NCBI RefSeq assembly: GCF_004124235.1
Contig: NZ_CP032487.1
Coordinates: 3,596,001 to 3,660,000, forward strand
Direction of reading: 5' to 3'
DNA from: Yersinia hibernica
Lineage (GTDB): Bacteria > Pseudomonadota > Gammaproteobacteria > Enterobacterales > Enterobacteriaceae
DNA: 64,000 bases
Of this stretch, positions 53,449-64,000 are shown piece by piece. Position numbers and translations under genes: made by a program. The notes beneath the pieces are model-generated. The model did no database searches. It was not told where the DNA came from and saw only the letters and a program-made list of their open reading frames with translations. Numbering within the stretch: the stretch's first letter is position 1; each line of letters starts with the position of its first letter.

Positions 53449-54621
53449 TTACTGGCCCTGATTTTTCACCAATAGTGAAGCGCCATTACCGGATGACGCG
53501 GCGGTTTTGCCGCCTTGATAAGCGGTAAACAGTGGCCCGCTGCTTTGTGCATTTTTCAACACCCAAACCCGGCCATAGTGGTTGTAGAAACCGGCAGCTT
53601 GACCAGCTTCGTGGCCAATCCCCTGATAAATATCAAAATGCTGGCCTTTAATTGCGCCCCCGACATCCAGCGCCACCATTAGCCGCATCTGATAGTGCCC
53701 GGTGAATTTCCCCTTCTCGTCTAATAAGGGTACTTCGGCCAATAATGTAGTGCCCGCTGGGATCAGCGAACGGTCGGAGGCAACGGAGGCTTTAGCAATT
53801 AATGGGACGGCACTGGCCCCTTTCACCGGCGCGTACATTTCAGGTTTGAAGAAGACAAACGACGGATTTTGCTCTAATAACTCTCTAACTTCAGCTTCAC
53901 TGTGTGTCTCTGCCCAATGGCGGATAGCTTGCATCGACATATCTGCTTTCGCCACTTCACCGCGGTCAATCAACACCTTACCGATACTGCGATAAGCATG
54001 GCCATTTTTACCGGCATAGCCGAAGAAAGTCAGTGGTCGTCCATCACCATAATCAACATAACCACTGCCCTGCACTTCCATCATAAAATTATCCACCAAC
54101 GAATTGGTGTACGCGATAACTAATTTGCTGTTATCTAATGCGCCCGCATAGATAGCCGCCCGGTCTGGTAGCCGGCGCTTGCCTTTGGCGGGCATACGAT
54201 AAAGTGGGTGGCGGAATTCACCTTGCGGGGTATAGCGGGCCTGAAGCACTGGGGTGTAATAACCGGTAAATTGCACATTACCGAAATTATCCACGCCCTC
54301 CATCTGATAGGCATTTAAGCCAAACAGACTTAATTTACTGGTATCTGCTCCGGCTAACATCCAATTTTCAACCGCATTGAATGTGCTGCTGTTGCGGTTA
54401 TACAGACCCGGTGAAGATTGATTAATGACTTTCACCTGATCAGAGAAATCTTTGGCGTTGACTGGCTTACCTGTTGCGTGCGGCTCATTCACCAATTCCA
54501 GTGGATGTTCCAAACGCCCGTCTTTATATTGTTGCCCGCGATCAGTTGGCCGAGATTGGCAGCCAGCCAGAACAGCAATCATTATTCCACTCAGTAGGTA
54601 TTTGCCCCAACGACTTGTCAT
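53449..54621 (-). CDS. mltA: Membrane-bound lytic murein transglycosylase A
   Basis: MltA cuts peptidoglycan glycan strands to leave 1,6-anhydroMurNAc ends. It is an outer-membrane lipoprotein. From ATG 54621 it is 390 aa, with lipobox VLAGC (Cys21). The 3D/barwin-like domain ends in the conserved VALDVGGAIKGQHFDIYQGIG, with the catalytic aspartate there. It is about 25 residues longer than E. coli (365), partly by the C-terminal tail AASSGNGASLLVKNQGQ. An upstream in-frame start is not supported. It is oriented away from the tRNA genes. Confidence 0.95.
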   Translation of the reverse strand: MTSRWGKYLLSGIMIAVLAGCQSRPTDRGQQYKDGRLEHPLELVNEPHATGKPVNAKDFSDQVKVINQSSPGLYNRNSSTFNAVENWMLAGADTSKLSLFGLNAYQMEGVDNFGNVQFTGYYTPVLQARYTPQGEFRHPLYRMPAKGKRRLPDRAAIYAGALDNSKLVIAYTNSLVDNFMMEVQGSGYVDYGDGRPLTFFGYAGKNGHAYRSIGKVLIDRGEVAKADMSMQAIRHWAETHSEAEVRELLEQNPSFVFFKPEMYAPVKGASAVPLIAKASVASDRSLIPAGTTLLAEVPLLDEKGKFTGHYQMRLMVALDVGGAIKGQHFDIYQGIGHEAGQAAGFYNHYGRVWVLKNAQSSGPLFTAYQGGKTAASSGNGASLLVKNQGQ

Positions 54622-54792
54622 TTCACGCCTTCTCTTACTTATTTTATCTACCGGCGAACGATAACAAACGCCTATAGATAAAGGAATCAGCATACAGAAA
54701 AAAATCCCTACCGCGCGGTGGGGAAAAAGGAAACAAATAGTTGATAAATTAATCGAAAAACCCTATTTACCTTAATTAAGTGGCAAAACTAC

Positions 54793-54820
54793 TTGCAACA
54801 GATCTCATCCAGAGTATAGT
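54793..54820 (+). promoter_or_regulatory. Promoter of the initiator tRNA operon
   Basis: The -35 TTGCAA (54793-54798) and -10 TATAGT (54815-54820) are separated by 16 bp and followed by a GC-rich discriminator GCGC. Such promoters are under stringent control. Transcription would start near 54827. Confidence 0.8.
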
Positions 54821-54833
54821 GCGCTCAATCGGA

Positions 54834-54910
<77 letters not shown>

Positions 54911-55013
54911 ATCGATACTGGCTACCAGCAGTATCAAATGTCGTTCGATAGTCTTGAAAGTTAAGACGAATTAGGTAAAATAGCGGTTCAGCAGTACAAT
55001 ATGTAGTGACGGA

Positions 55014-55090
<77 letters not shown>

Positions 55091-55141
55091 ATTACATAAA
55101 TAAGTCATAAAAAGTCAGATAGAAAATAGCATTAAGACGGA

Positions 55142-55218
<77 letters not shown>

Positions 55219-55247
55219 ATTATTCAGCATTTTTTATCACCATAAAG

Positions 55248-55268
55248 CACCCTCAAGGGTGTTTTTTT
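55248..55268 (+). terminator. Terminator of the tRNA-fMet operon
   Basis: The short stem CACCCT/AGGGTG is followed by seven T residues, the typical end of a tRNA operon. Confidence 0.85.
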
Positions 55269-55343
55269 GTTTCTGGCTTTCTCATTATCTCAAGCCCTGA
55301 CCAGCAAGGGCTATTCTGCCCCTGCTGATATCAATCAATCTGA

Positions 55344-56594
55344 CTAAACTCGAGCCACCGCCCCGCCATTCGCAAAATAGGCCTTGATACCCGCAAAGAT
55401 GGATTCAGCAACTTGCTGCTGGAAATGGCTGGTTCGCAATTTCCTCTCTTCCTCCAAATTACTAATAAACGCGGTTTCGACCAAAATTGATGGAATATCA
55501 GGGGCTTTCAATACTGCGAAGCCCGCCTGATCAACCCGATTCTTGTGCAGTTTATTAATCTTCCCCATGCGGTTCAGCACTTCTTTACCAAATTTCAAGC
55601 TGTCATTGATAGTGGCGGTTTGCAGCAAATCAATCATTGTGTGGTCAAGATAGCGATCCCCACTCTTGCTCACCCCACCAATCTGGTCCGCCTCATTCTG
55701 TGTTTGTGCCAAAAAGCGTGCCGCCGTACTGGTTGCCCCTTTGGTCGATAATGCAAAAACTGAAGAGCCTCTGGCAGCCTGGCTGGTAAAGGCATCGGCA
55801 TGAATCGAAATGAATAAATCCGCACGTAGCTTGCGGGCTTTAGCGACCCGCACTTTCAGTGGAATAAAGACATCTTCATTGCGCGTCATAAATACCCGCA
55901 TATTCGACTCTTTCTTAATCAGTGCCTGTAAGCGGCGGGCAATTTGCAGCACAATGTCTTTCTCACGGGTTTTATTTCGGCCAATAGCGCCAGGGTCTTC
56001 CCCACCGTGTCCGGGGTCTAGCATGATAATAATCGGCCTATCCCGCCCGGCCTTACCCGCTTTCGGCGCTTCTGCGGGCAACGTGCGCTCCACATTGCCT
56101 TTGTTGTAATCTTCCAATAATGCCAACAGCGGATCATCCTCAGCCGAGGTGGTGCCCTCTTGCGGATACAAATCGACAACTAAGCGGTTTTTGAATTCAG
56201 CAAAAGGCTTAAGGGTAAATAATTGTGGGCTGATGCTTTGCTTCAACTCCAGTACCAGCCGGACGGTATTTTTATCAAACTGCCCTATTCGCGCCTGTTT
56301 CAGATATGGATCACTGGACTGAACTTGCTTGGTCATCTCTTTCAACACGCTATTGAGATGCACACCTTCAATATCAACCACAATGCGATCCGGGTTCGTC
56401 AACGCGAATTGACGATACTTAAGCGGTGTATTGGATTCCAGTGTGACTCGGGTATAGGTTGAGGAGGGCCAAATCCTTACGGCAATAATGTGTGAAGCAG
56501 CTGCAAATCCAACCCGAGTGACACTCAGTAGCCAGGCTGCGGCGGCACCTTGTAGTAAACGGCGACGCCCAGAATTATGATTTGAATCTGCCAT
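55344..56594 (-). CDS. amiC: N-acetylmuramoyl-L-alanine amidase AmiC
   Basis: AmiC splits septal peptidoglycan during daughter-cell separation and is exported by the Tat system. The 416-aa precursor (E. coli 417) has a twin-arginine signal ([16 protein letters not shown], about 8-23), an N-terminal AMIN domain (about 40-130) for septal targeting and a zinc amidase domain with [16 protein letters not shown] and the ligand in SIHADAF. The C-terminal [12 protein letters not shown] holds the catalytic glutamate. It is divergent from argA. Confidence 0.97.
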   Translation of the reverse strand: MADSNHNSGRRRLLQGAAAAWLLSVTRVGFAAASHIIAVRIWPSSTYTRVTLESNTPLKYRQFALTNPDRIVVDIEGVHLNSVLKEMTKQVQSSDPYLKQARIGQFDKNTVRLVLELKQSISPQLFTLKPFAEFKNRLVVDLYPQEGTTSAEDDPLLALLEDYNKGNVERTLPAEAPKAGKAGRDRPIIIMLDPGHGGEDPGAIGRNKTREKDIVLQIARRLQALIKKESNMRVFMTRNEDVFIPLKVRVAKARKLRADLFISIHADAFTSQAARGSSVFALSTKGATSTAARFLAQTQNEADQIGGVSKSGDRYLDHTMIDLLQTATINDSLKFGKEVLNRMGKINKLHKNRVDQAGFAVLKAPDIPSILVETAFISNLEEERKLRTSHFQQQVAESIFAGIKAYFANGGAVARV

Positions 56595-56780
56595 GTAACT
56601 CCAAAGTCACTACCAAAATATGAATAAAAATCGAACAAAAAAAATTTACGAGGAAAAACTTTAACGAATCGATCCCACGCTGTCATCAGAAAAACATTTT
56701 TATGTTATTCAATTTATTAATACGCATGTGCCATACATATGCATTTAATAGCAATTTCTTGCTTGCCATCTTGATCAAAA

Positions 56781-56818
56781 AAGAATAAAAATACAAAAAT
56801 ACCGAATAAAAATTCAAA
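56781..56818 (+). promoter_or_regulatory. Tandem ARG boxes (ArgR operator) upstream of argA
   Basis: The second box ACCGAATAAAAATTCAAA (56801-56818) fits the ARG consensus AATNNNNATTCA well. The first, AAGAATAAAAATACAAAA (56781-56798), is a weaker match. Paired 18-bp boxes about 2-3 bp apart are the binding site of an ArgR hexamer with arginine. The operator ends 11 bp before the argA start, so repression is expected when arginine is high. Confidence 0.8.
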
Positions 56819-56829
56819 GAGGGCTTGCC

Positions 56830-58155
56830 GTGAAGGAACGTAGTACTGAACTGGTTCAGGGATTTCGCCACTCAGTTCCCTATATCAATGCGCACCGCGG
56901 CAAGACATTTGTTGTCATGCTAGGGGGCGAGGCGATTGAGCATGAAAATTTCTCTAATATCGTCAACGATATAGGTTTGCTGCATAGCTTGGGGATCCGG
57001 CTGGTCGTGGTATACGGCGCCCGCCCACAAATCGACGCCAATTTGGCACAGCACCACTACGAGCCGCTCTATCACAAACATACCCGAGTCACCGATGCCC
57101 GGACGCTAGAAATGGTGAAGCAGGCTGCGGGCTTATTGCAGCTGGATATCACGGCAAGATTATCAATGAGTTTGAATAATACCCCACTCCAAGGCGCGCA
57201 TATCAATGTGGTCAGCGGCAACTTTATCATTGCCCAACCCTTGGGTGTCGATGATGGTGTTGATTATTGTCATAGTGGCCGTATTCGTCGAATCGATGAG
57301 GATGCTATTCATCGCCAATTAGACAATGGCGCTATTGTGCTGCTGGGGCCGGTTGCGGTGTCAGTCACTGGCGAGAGTTTTAATCTGACCTCTGAAGAAG
57401 TTGCTACTCAGTTAGCAATCAAACTGAAAGCGGAAAAAATGATCGGTTTCTGCTCATCCCAAGGGGTGACAGACAATGAAGGCAATATTATTTCAGAACT
57501 GTTCCCCAATGATGCGCAAAAGCGAATTGAAGATTTGGAGCAGGAAGGCGATTACAACTCGGGGACGGTACGTTTTCTGCGTGGTGCAGTAAAAGCTTGC
57601 CGCAGTGGTGTGCGCCGCAGCCATTTACTGAGTTATCAAGAAGATGGAGCGCTGGTGCAAGAACTGTTCTCCCGCGATGGGATTGGTACCCAGATTGTAA
57701 TGGAGAGTGCAGAGCAAGTTCGCCGCGCCACCATCAATGATATTGGCGGCATATTGGAGCTAATTCGCCCGCTGGAGCAACAAGGTATTTTGGTGCGCCG
57801 CTCACGTGAGCAGCTTGAGATGGAAATCGACAAATTCACCATTATTGAACGGGATAATCTGACTATCGCATGCGCGGCACTTTATCCATTCCCCGAAGAG
57901 CAAATCGGCGAAATGGCCTGTGTTGCGGTGCACCCGGATTATCGCAGCTCATCCCGAGGCGAAATGCTGTTAAAGCGGGTCGCCAATCAAGCTCGGCAGA
58001 TGGGTCTTAAAAAGCTGTTTGTATTAACTACCCGCAGTATTCACTGGTTCCAGGAGCGCGGATTTACACCCGCTGAAGTTGAGGTGTTACCGATTCAGAA
58101 GCAAGAATTGTATAACTATCAACGGCGTTCAAAAATTCTGCTGGCTGATTTGTAG
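56830..58155 (+). CDS. argA: N-acetylglutamate synthase ArgA
   Basis: ArgA acetylates glutamate with acetyl-CoA in the first step of arginine synthesis and is feedback-inhibited by arginine. The 441-aa protein has an N-terminal amino-acid-kinase-like domain (about 10-285, [15 protein letters not shown]) that binds arginine and a C-terminal GNAT domain (about 295-440, [20 protein letters not shown]). The start is GTG 56830 behind GAGGGC. It is divergent from amiC. Confidence 0.97.
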   Translation: MKERSTELVQGFRHSVPYINAHRGKTFVVMLGGEAIEHENFSNIVNDIGLLHSLGIRLVVVYGARPQIDANLAQHHYEPLYHKHTRVTDARTLEMVKQAAGLLQLDITARLSMSLNNTPLQGAHINVVSGNFIIAQPLGVDDGVDYCHSGRIRRIDEDAIHRQLDNGAIVLLGPVAVSVTGESFNLTSEEVATQLAIKLKAEKMIGFCSSQGVTDNEGNIISELFPNDAQKRIEDLEQEGDYNSGTVRFLRGAVKACRSGVRRSHLLSYQEDGALVQELFSRDGIGTQIVMESAEQVRRATINDIGGILELIRPLEQQGILVRRSREQLEMEIDKFTIIERDNLTIACAALYPFPEEQIGEMACVAVHPDYRSSSRGEMLLKRVANQARQMGLKKLFVLTTRSIHWFQERGFTPAEVEVLPIQKQELYNYQRRSKILLADL

Positions 58156-58202
58156 CCACCGAGTGACACCAATGGGGCTAACTGCCCCTTGGGGTCATAT
58201 CA

Positions 58203-60086
58203 TTATCTCAGCGCATTCAAGCGGTCAACCAACCCGCTAACTCGCAGGGTGGGGGTGCGTATCGCATGGCCCAATACCGAATCGCTGCAATACAGTGTCA
58301 AACGCTGGCGGGCGCGAGTAATAGCGGTATAGACCAACTCTCGGGTTAATACCGGCATGAAATTATTAGGCAATACCAACGCGGTATGTTCAAACTCAGA
58401 CCCTTGGGATTTATGGACTGTCATGGCGTAGGCTGTTTCATGGCTGGGAAGACGGCTCGGCTGCACAGATTTGATATTGCCGTCCGGCAGCTGGAAATGC
58501 ACCCGCAACTCCCCCTCGCCATCATGCAAAGCAATGCCAATATCGCCATTGAAGAGGCCAAGAGCACTGTCATTAAGCTCAATCATCACCGGTCGTCCAA
58601 CATACCAACGCCCTGATGGCCCTGGGGCGCGCTCAATTAACCGCTGGCGATGTAACAGCTGTTCAATTCGCTCATTTAAGCCGCTGACACCAAATGGCCC
58701 GGAGCGTAATGCACACAATAGTTGGTAGCGACCAAATGCTGCCAGCACATCAACAGCATCCGCACCTGCTGCCGCTAACTCCAGATAGTGCTGATAACCG
58801 GCAACACAATGTTCCAGCAGTACCTGATAGTCATCTGAATCGCCCAAAGAGAAACGTTCGATATCAGAATATGTTCCGTCTAAAATGGATAATGCCTCGC
58901 GATACCTTCCGGTATTCACGGCGAAAGCCAACTGCCCAATACCGGACTTTTCATCGAAACGATAGCTTTTACGCAGTAGACACAAACTATCACGAACATT
59001 GACGCTATCAGTCTGCACATCACCAATCGGGATACTTCCTGCCAATACACACCCCGTTAAGCGGGTTATTTGTTCAGCCCGCGGCTCGCTGTAACCTAAC
59101 TCAGCAAAACGGCAGATATCCCCCAGAACAGCCCCAGCTTCCACCGAGGCCAATTGATCACGGTCACCGAGAAAAATCACCTGAGCTTTGGCGGGCAATG
59201 CGGCAATAAGTCGCGCCATCATCGGTAAATCCACCATTGATGCTTCATCGACCACCAGCACATCAAGATTTAACGGATTACCACGGTGATAGCGAAGGCG
59301 CTGACTATGGGGTTGCGCGCCCAACAAACGGTGCAATGTGGATGCTTGATCTGGAAATAGCCTGCGCTCATGGTCAGTCAGCGAAAGCTGGCGAGTCGCG
59401 TTACCCAATGATTCGGTCAAACGTGCGGCAGCTTTCCCCGTTGGAGCGGCCAGTTGGATACGTAAACGTTGCCCCTGACTAAGTTGTATCAGTGCCGTCA
59501 ATAACTTAGCGACTGTCGTCGTTTTACCTGTTCCCGGCCCACCGGAAATCACGGAAATACGGCGGGTCGCCGCAACAGCGGCTGCGACTTTTTGCCAATC
59601 AACCCCAATGTCCGCCGGCCCAAATAGCCGGTCGAGTGTCTCTCTTAGCAAGATTTCGTTGACATCTCTGGCATCGTTGATAAGTGACACGGTGTTATCA
59701 CTGGCAATAAAGCGCACCACATCCCCTTCGTATTGCCACATCCGCTGTAGATATAAACGGCCATTTTGCAAAACTAGCGGTGTGGGTTGTGAGCCATCGC
59801 TGACTGCTGAAGAGTGATTGAGTGCCTGCATCCACTGTAATTGATCCGGCGCACCTGCCGCCTGCCATAGCGCCTGTGATAACAGTGCTTGTCGCCCACC
59901 AAATAGCTGGTCGGGCTGCAAATAGCTCAGAGGCAAACACACATGCCCGGCCCCCGCCTCTGCACTGAGAACCGCTGCGGCCAATTGCAGCATTGGGGCG
60001 TTATCGCCGGCTATCATTCGTGAGAATTGAACATCCAACGGGCGTAGTAAGTGGTCACGAACCGCCTGCTCCAGTAATGTCATCAT
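58203..60086 (-). CDS. recD: Exodeoxyribonuclease V subunit RecD
   Basis: RecD is the fast 5'-3' helicase of RecBCD, and it keeps the nuclease of RecB active until chi is met. The 627-aa protein (E. coli 608) has Walker [11 protein letters not shown] (about 176-185), Walker [10 protein letters not shown] and the C-terminal SF1 motif [12 protein letters not shown] (about 560). It starts as ATGATG overlapping the recB stop, so the two are coupled and unequal production is limited. Confidence 0.96.
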   Translation of the reverse strand: MMTLLEQAVRDHLLRPLDVQFSRMIAGDNAPMLQLAAAVLSAEAGAGHVCLPLSYLQPDQLFGGRQALLSQALWQAAGAPDQLQWMQALNHSSAVSDGSQPTPLVLQNGRLYLQRMWQYEGDVVRFIASDNTVSLINDARDVNEILLRETLDRLFGPADIGVDWQKVAAAVAATRRISVISGGPGTGKTTTVAKLLTALIQLSQGQRLRIQLAAPTGKAAARLTESLGNATRQLSLTDHERRLFPDQASTLHRLLGAQPHSQRLRYHRGNPLNLDVLVVDEASMVDLPMMARLIAALPAKAQVIFLGDRDQLASVEAGAVLGDICRFAELGYSEPRAEQITRLTGCVLAGSIPIGDVQTDSVNVRDSLCLLRKSYRFDEKSGIGQLAFAVNTGRYREALSILDGTYSDIERFSLGDSDDYQVLLEHCVAGYQHYLELAAAGADAVDVLAAFGRYQLLCALRSGPFGVSGLNERIEQLLHRQRLIERAPGPSGRWYVGRPVMIELNDSALGLFNGDIGIALHDGEGELRVHFQLPDGNIKSVQPSRLPSHETAYAMTVHKSQGSEFEHTALVLPNNFMPVLTRELVYTAITRARQRLTLYCSDSVLGHAIRTPTLRVSGLVDRLNALR

Positions 60087-63000
60087 ATTGATGCGCCCTC
60101 ACCGGTGCTGGCGGTATTGCTTTTGTCACTCATATGCCGCGCTACCTCACAGCCACTGAATAAACAATCCATTCCCTCAATGAGCGCTTGTTCAGGCCGA
60201 CAGCTAAAAATACCATTCCCCGGATGTTGCTTATCAACGCCGCGAAGGAAGAAATAAATCACGCCACCAAAATCGCGTTGATAGTCATAATTCGCTAACC
60301 GGTGGCGTAAATAACGGTGTAACGCCAGAGTATATAGCTGATATTGCAGGTCATAGCGATGCTCAGCCATGGCTTGGGTCATCGCCTCATCGGTATAGGC
60401 ACTGCTGTCTTCACCTAGCCAATTTGATTTGTAATCCAATAAGTAATATTTCCCCTGCCAGCAAAAAACCAAGTCAATAAACCCTTTGAGCATCCCTTGT
60501 ACTTGCTGAAAATCCAACTCCGGGCACTGGCGGGAAAGTGGGTCATAGCGCTTGATTAAGCTATCTAATTCTCTAGCTTGCAGCAGTTGGTCTATCGGTA
60601 AATAAAATTGTAACTCCGCCTGTTTGCTGTGTGGGGATAACTCCGCCAATCTCACCCCCGTTTCATTCAAGGGCGCTTGTACAATCGCCCTGAGCCATTG
60701 ATACAGCATCGGCGACCACTGCTCGCCAAATCCTTGTTGCTGTAGTTGCTCTGTCAGCCAGTCTTGCTCAATAGGTTGGCTGAAATCCAGTGGTTCGAGT
60801 AAATCATGTAGGAACGTCCCCGGGGCGGCTCCTCGAGGGAAAGTATGAGGAGTTAACTGAGACTCAGTGATTAAGACTTGCTCACCCGCAGCATCAGTAT
60901 CCAGTCGTGGTAACAGTTCCTGCAATGGCGTATTTAGTGCCTGCGATGTGCCACTTTTACCTGCACCATGTTGTTGTAGGCCGGAATAGCTGGTGACACG
61001 CCAAAAATCTTGTATTTGGCGGTTAAACTGACGCGCAGCCAGTGCGGGTAACTCTTCCGGCTGGGGCTGCCATGGCGTTTCGTCTAACTGCCCAGCTGGT
61101 GAAACAGAGATATCCCCACCAGCTAGCAGGGTTAGCTCTGCAAGGTTATCCGCCAGATACTGCGCATCACCCGCCTTCCCTCGCTGCACCAGATAACCTA
61201 GCGCACTCAGGTGCATGTCACTTTCACCCTGTTTTTTTCGCCCGCCTTTAATCAGCGGAGCAATCCCGACACTGCAATGATAAACCGCACGGGTGAGTGC
61301 TACATATAGCAGCCGTAGGTCTTCAGCCAGGCGCTCTTCTTCCGCCAAGGCCTGGCTCTCTTCATCAGCATTCAAATCCAGTAATGCCTCAAAGCTATGG
61401 CGGTCATGATAAAGCACGTCCTGCTGCTGTCGGAAATTACCAACAAAAGGTAGCCACACCAGCGGATACTCTAGCCCTTTCGATTTATGGATAGTAATGA
61501 CCTGCACCAAATGGCGGTCACTTTCCAAACGTAATTGTTGATTATCAGACTGATGGTTGGGTTGTGCTATTTGTTGTGCGAGCCAACGGATTAGTGCGTG
61601 CTCACTATCAAGCTGAGATGCCGCTTCTTGCAATAGTTCACCCAAATGCAGCAAGTCGGTCAGTCGTCTTTCCCCACCCGGGGTTGCCAGCAGGTTTTCC
61701 GCTAAATGGCGGCGAGCCATAATCTCCCGCAGCATAGGGAGCACCCCGCGGCGCTGCCAATGTTGGCGGTAACCATCGAACTCATCAACCAAAGCATCCC
61801 AAGCCCGCTCATTGTGATTCAAATCATCCAGCATTCGTGCGTCCAACCCCAGCACGCCGGCGGCCATGGCGCTACGTAATGCCCGCTCCTGTTCTGGTGC
61901 CAGAACGGCTTGTAATAGCCACAGTAAATCCTTGGCCTCGGCAGTATCAAATACACTGTCACGATTAGATAAATAAACTGAGGGGATAGACAATGCACTG
62001 AGGGCATCGCGGACTAATGCCGCTTCTGCCCGGCTGCGCACTAAAATAGTGATATCAGATGCTTGAACCGGTCTTGAGTCGCTGGTTGTGACTAACTGAG
62101 CCAGCCCCTGCTGACCCGCAGTGAGCCAGTCGCGTATTTGAGCAGCACACTGGCGCGCCATTAATTGTTGGTACTCACTAACCCCAACACCCTCACCCGG
62201 CTGCAACCAGAAAGACAATGCAGGTTGTTTTTTCCCTTTTATTTCAAACGATAACCGCTTATTTTTTTCCGCAGGAGCAACATTGATAAATGGGATTTGT
62301 TTAAACAAGAAAGGAACATCAACTAAACCAAACAGCCGATTCACGGATTGCACCATCGGGAAGGATGAGCGCCAGTTAGTCTCTAATGTGTAGTGGGTAC
62401 TTACTTCTGAGCGCGCACGGATATAAGTAAAGATGTCAGCGCCACGGAAAGCATAAATAGCCTGCTTGGGATCGCCAATCAACAATAAGCCGCACTCTCC
62501 CTGCCCACCATAGAGTGTGTGGAAAATACGATATTGTTGCGGGTCAGTGTCTTGAAACTCATCAATCATTGCGACGGGATAGCGAGAACGAATAGATTGA
62601 GCCAATAACTCTCCGCCCGGTTGCTGTAATGCCGCATCCAATTTACTGAGCAAATCATCAAACCCCAGTTCAGCACGCTGGCGTTTTTCTTGCTGCACTG
62701 AGGCACGTATCTCGCTGATAGCTCGGGATAAAATCAAGTCTCTGAGTGTCAAAGGTTGTTCATATATCCGGTCTATAGCACTGAATAAAGGGTGTTGTGG
62801 GGCCTCACCTTTTTTGGTTTTTTCCAATAATACTGATTGGCGAAATTTCTCTAACTCTTTGGGTAACTGATAATCACCCGTTTCTTGCTCCGCCCACAGC
62901 CCCACTTTTTCCAGCCAGTTAGGTAAATACCGGGCACTGTAACTGCGTTTATCAACCCCAGACCCGCTAATCAGCGCCTCCAACTCAAGCGCTGCAGCAC

Positions 63001-63712
63001 GCCACTGCGCCTTAAGCTCATCAATTTTCACCACTATCTGCTGGTGCCGGCTGAGTATCGTTTCATTCTCTGCGGGCGCTTGGCGAAATTTAGGCGTTTC
63101 CCCCTGTAAATAAGCAGCGAGGTCTTTGAGTAGTGCTTCCGGGCCACTCCATTCTTGACTGACCGCGCGAGCAATTGCTAATGGCAGCGGATAGCAGTGA
63201 CGCCGCCAAAAGTCAGCACAAGCTTGCCTGCGCAGTGGCAGTTCATCCTGCACCAAGGTTTGTTCAAACAAAATGCCCGATTCAAATGCATTGTTAGCAA
63301 GCATTCGCTGACAAAAGCCGTGAATAGTATAAATGGCAGCTTCATCCATCTGGCGCTCAGCCGCCAACAGCTGTGCCGCGGCCTCGCTCAAATCGGTGAT
63401 TTCAGTTAATAAAGCCTGATGCATTGGGTCATCACTGACTCCCCGTACGCAGGCGATTCGCAACTGATGAATATTGTCACGAATTCGCCCTCTTAGCTCC
63501 TCAGTTGCTGCTTCGGTGAAAGTCACCACTAGGATTTCTTCAACCATTAAGGGGCAACTAAATGCAGCATTGCCCCCCAAACCAAGCAGCAATCTGAGAT
63601 AAAGAACCCCGATGGTAAAAGTTTTACCCGTGCCCGCAGAGGCCTCAATCAGCCTCTCACCATACAAAGGGAGCGTTAGCGGCTCCAGCCGCTGAGGAGT
63701 CATTGATGTCAT
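60083..63712 (-). CDS. recB: Exodeoxyribonuclease V subunit RecB
   Basis: RecB is the 3'-5' helicase and nuclease of RecBCD, which processes double-strand DNA ends and loads RecA at chi. I chose ATG 63712, whose ATGA overlaps the ptrA stop, giving 1209 aa. Met 63703 is an alternative. Walker A is in [13 protein letters not shown] (about 21-33). SF1 motifs include [12 protein letters not shown], and the C-terminal nuclease motif is [12 protein letters not shown]. Upstream in-frame residues to 63775 lie inside ptrA and are rejected. Confidence 0.96.
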   Translation of the reverse strand: MTSMTPQRLEPLTLPLYGERLIEASAGTGKTFTIGVLYLRLLLGLGGNAAFSCPLMVEEILVVTFTEAATEELRGRIRDNIHQLRIACVRGVSDDPMHQALLTEITDLSEAAAQLLAAERQMDEAAIYTIHGFCQRMLANNAFESGILFEQTLVQDELPLRRQACADFWRRHCYPLPLAIARAVSQEWSGPEALLKDLAAYLQGETPKFRQAPAENETILSRHQQIVVKIDELKAQWRAAALELEALISGSGVDKRSYSARYLPNWLEKVGLWAEQETGDYQLPKELEKFRQSVLLEKTKKGEAPQHPLFSAIDRIYEQPLTLRDLILSRAISEIRASVQQEKRQRAELGFDDLLSKLDAALQQPGGELLAQSIRSRYPVAMIDEFQDTDPQQYRIFHTLYGGQGECGLLLIGDPKQAIYAFRGADIFTYIRARSEVSTHYTLETNWRSSFPMVQSVNRLFGLVDVPFLFKQIPFINVAPAEKNKRLSFEIKGKKQPALSFWLQPGEGVGVSEYQQLMARQCAAQIRDWLTAGQQGLAQLVTTSDSRPVQASDITILVRSRAEAALVRDALSALSIPSVYLSNRDSVFDTAEAKDLLWLLQAVLAPEQERALRSAMAAGVLGLDARMLDDLNHNERAWDALVDEFDGYRQHWQRRGVLPMLREIMARRHLAENLLATPGGERRLTDLLHLGELLQEAASQLDSEHALIRWLAQQIAQPNHQSDNQQLRLESDRHLVQVITIHKSKGLEYPLVWLPFVGNFRQQQDVLYHDRHSFEALLDLNADEESQALAEEERLAEDLRLLYVALTRAVYHCSVGIAPLIKGGRKKQGESDMHLSALGYLVQRGKAGDAQYLADNLAELTLLAGGDISVSPAGQLDETPWQPQPEELPALAARQFNRQIQDFWRVTSYSGLQQHGAGKSGTSQALNTPLQELLPRLDTDAAGEQVLITESQLTPHTFPRGAAPGTFLHDLLEPLDFSQPIEQDWLTEQLQQQGFGEQWSPMLYQWLRAIVQAPLNETGVRLAELSPHSKQAELQFYLPIDQLLQARELDSLIKRYDPLSRQCPELDFQQVQGMLKGFIDLVFCWQGKYYLLDYKSNWLGEDSSAYTDEAMTQAMAEHRYDLQYQLYTLALHRYLRHRLANYDYQRDFGGVIYFFLRGVDKQHPGNGIFSCRPEQALIEGMDCLFSGCEVARHMSDKSNTASTGEGASI

Positions 63713-64000
63713 GGAGCCAATACCTTCTGCGGTAAGGTCGCTTGCAAGGCTGACGTTGTTGGATATGTCGTCCATCCTTTAAGCACCGCATAGCCACCCG
63801 TCGTTTGCCCCTGGCCTTTAACCTGAGAAAGTAGTGCCAAACCTTGTGGCTTGATAACCGCTTGCTGGAAGAAATCCGCCAATGTAATGTTCGTCAGCAG
63901 CTTCACCTGAGCAATCATTTTCTCACGGCTATCAAAGGCAAAATTATTACGATTAAAATCATTACTGTAGCGGCTGGCTTCTTCATCCAGCGTTTGTGGG
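63709..64000 (-). CDS. ptrA: Protease III (pitrilysin), C-terminal part
   Basis: This is the 3' end of a gene that leaves the window. The visible 96 residues end in [24 protein letters not shown] and include the pitrilysin C-terminal helical region. PtrA is a periplasmic M16 zinc protease, and its HxxEH site lies outside the window. The overlap with recB and the order ptrA-recB-recD-argA match E. coli, where recC follows upstream. Confidence 0.93.
   Translation of the reverse strand, partial: PQTLDEEASRYSNDFNRNNFAFDSREKMIAQVKLLTNITLADFFQQAVIKPQGLALLSQVKGQGQTTGGYAVLKGWTTYPTTSALQATLPQKVLAP

Overview
The window is a stretch of enterobacterial chromosome that almost certainly comes from the genus Yersinia. 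Gene order and protein sequences closely follow E. coli K-12 across two blocks, but the details (intergenic ERIC copies, dapD-yaeH joined directly to the yqcA-truC-yqcC cluster, an extra c-type cytochrome gene) fit Yersinia. The species cannot be fixed from the sequence alone. Nearly all of it is core housekeeping DNA. I see no prophage, CRISPR array, defence island or secretion cluster.

Layout. 1-1175: the 5' half of a 16S rRNA gene on the minus strand with its leader, boxA and tandem P1/P2 promoters. 1176-10099: gmhB, the divergent MetJ-controlled metNIQ methionine transporter, rcsF-trmO, proS, nlpE, the yaeQ-arfB pair and yaeP-rof. 10204-15253: a small cytochrome c, tilS, the glyoxalase-like yaeR, and a constitutive lysine decarboxylase gene (ldcC) split by a complete 764-bp IS1-family element. 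15557-31861: the long minus-strand cluster for fatty acid, lipid A and outer-membrane assembly (uppS-cdsA-rseP-bamA-skp-lpxD-fabZ-lpxA-lpxB-rnhB-dnaE-accA, read right to left), preceded by dxr. 32082-35500: rpsB-tsf-pyrH-frr, with an ERIC element between tsf and pyrH. 35951-41019: divergent map, glnD, dapD and yaeH.

41142-64000 corresponds to the 63-64 min region of E. coli: yqcC-truC-yqcA, the regulatory RNA CsrB with a UvrY-type operator, syd, queF, ppnN, xni, rlmM, ygdD, gcvA with the divergent small RNA GcvB, ygdI, csdA-csdE, tcdA, mltA, three identical initiator tRNA genes, amiC, argA with tandem ARG boxes, recD, recB and the 3' end of ptrA.

The clearest departure from ordinary content is the IS1-family insertion. 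Removing the element and one copy of its 8-bp target duplication restores exactly 713 codons of LdcC, so the gene was intact until a simple transposition event. Other points of interest are the UvrY palindrome nested in a larger inverted repeat between syd and csrB, a GcvB whose G/U-rich R1 linker looks shorter than that of E. coli, a MetJ operator filling the metN promoter spacer, and probable remnants of ERIC elements around yaeH.
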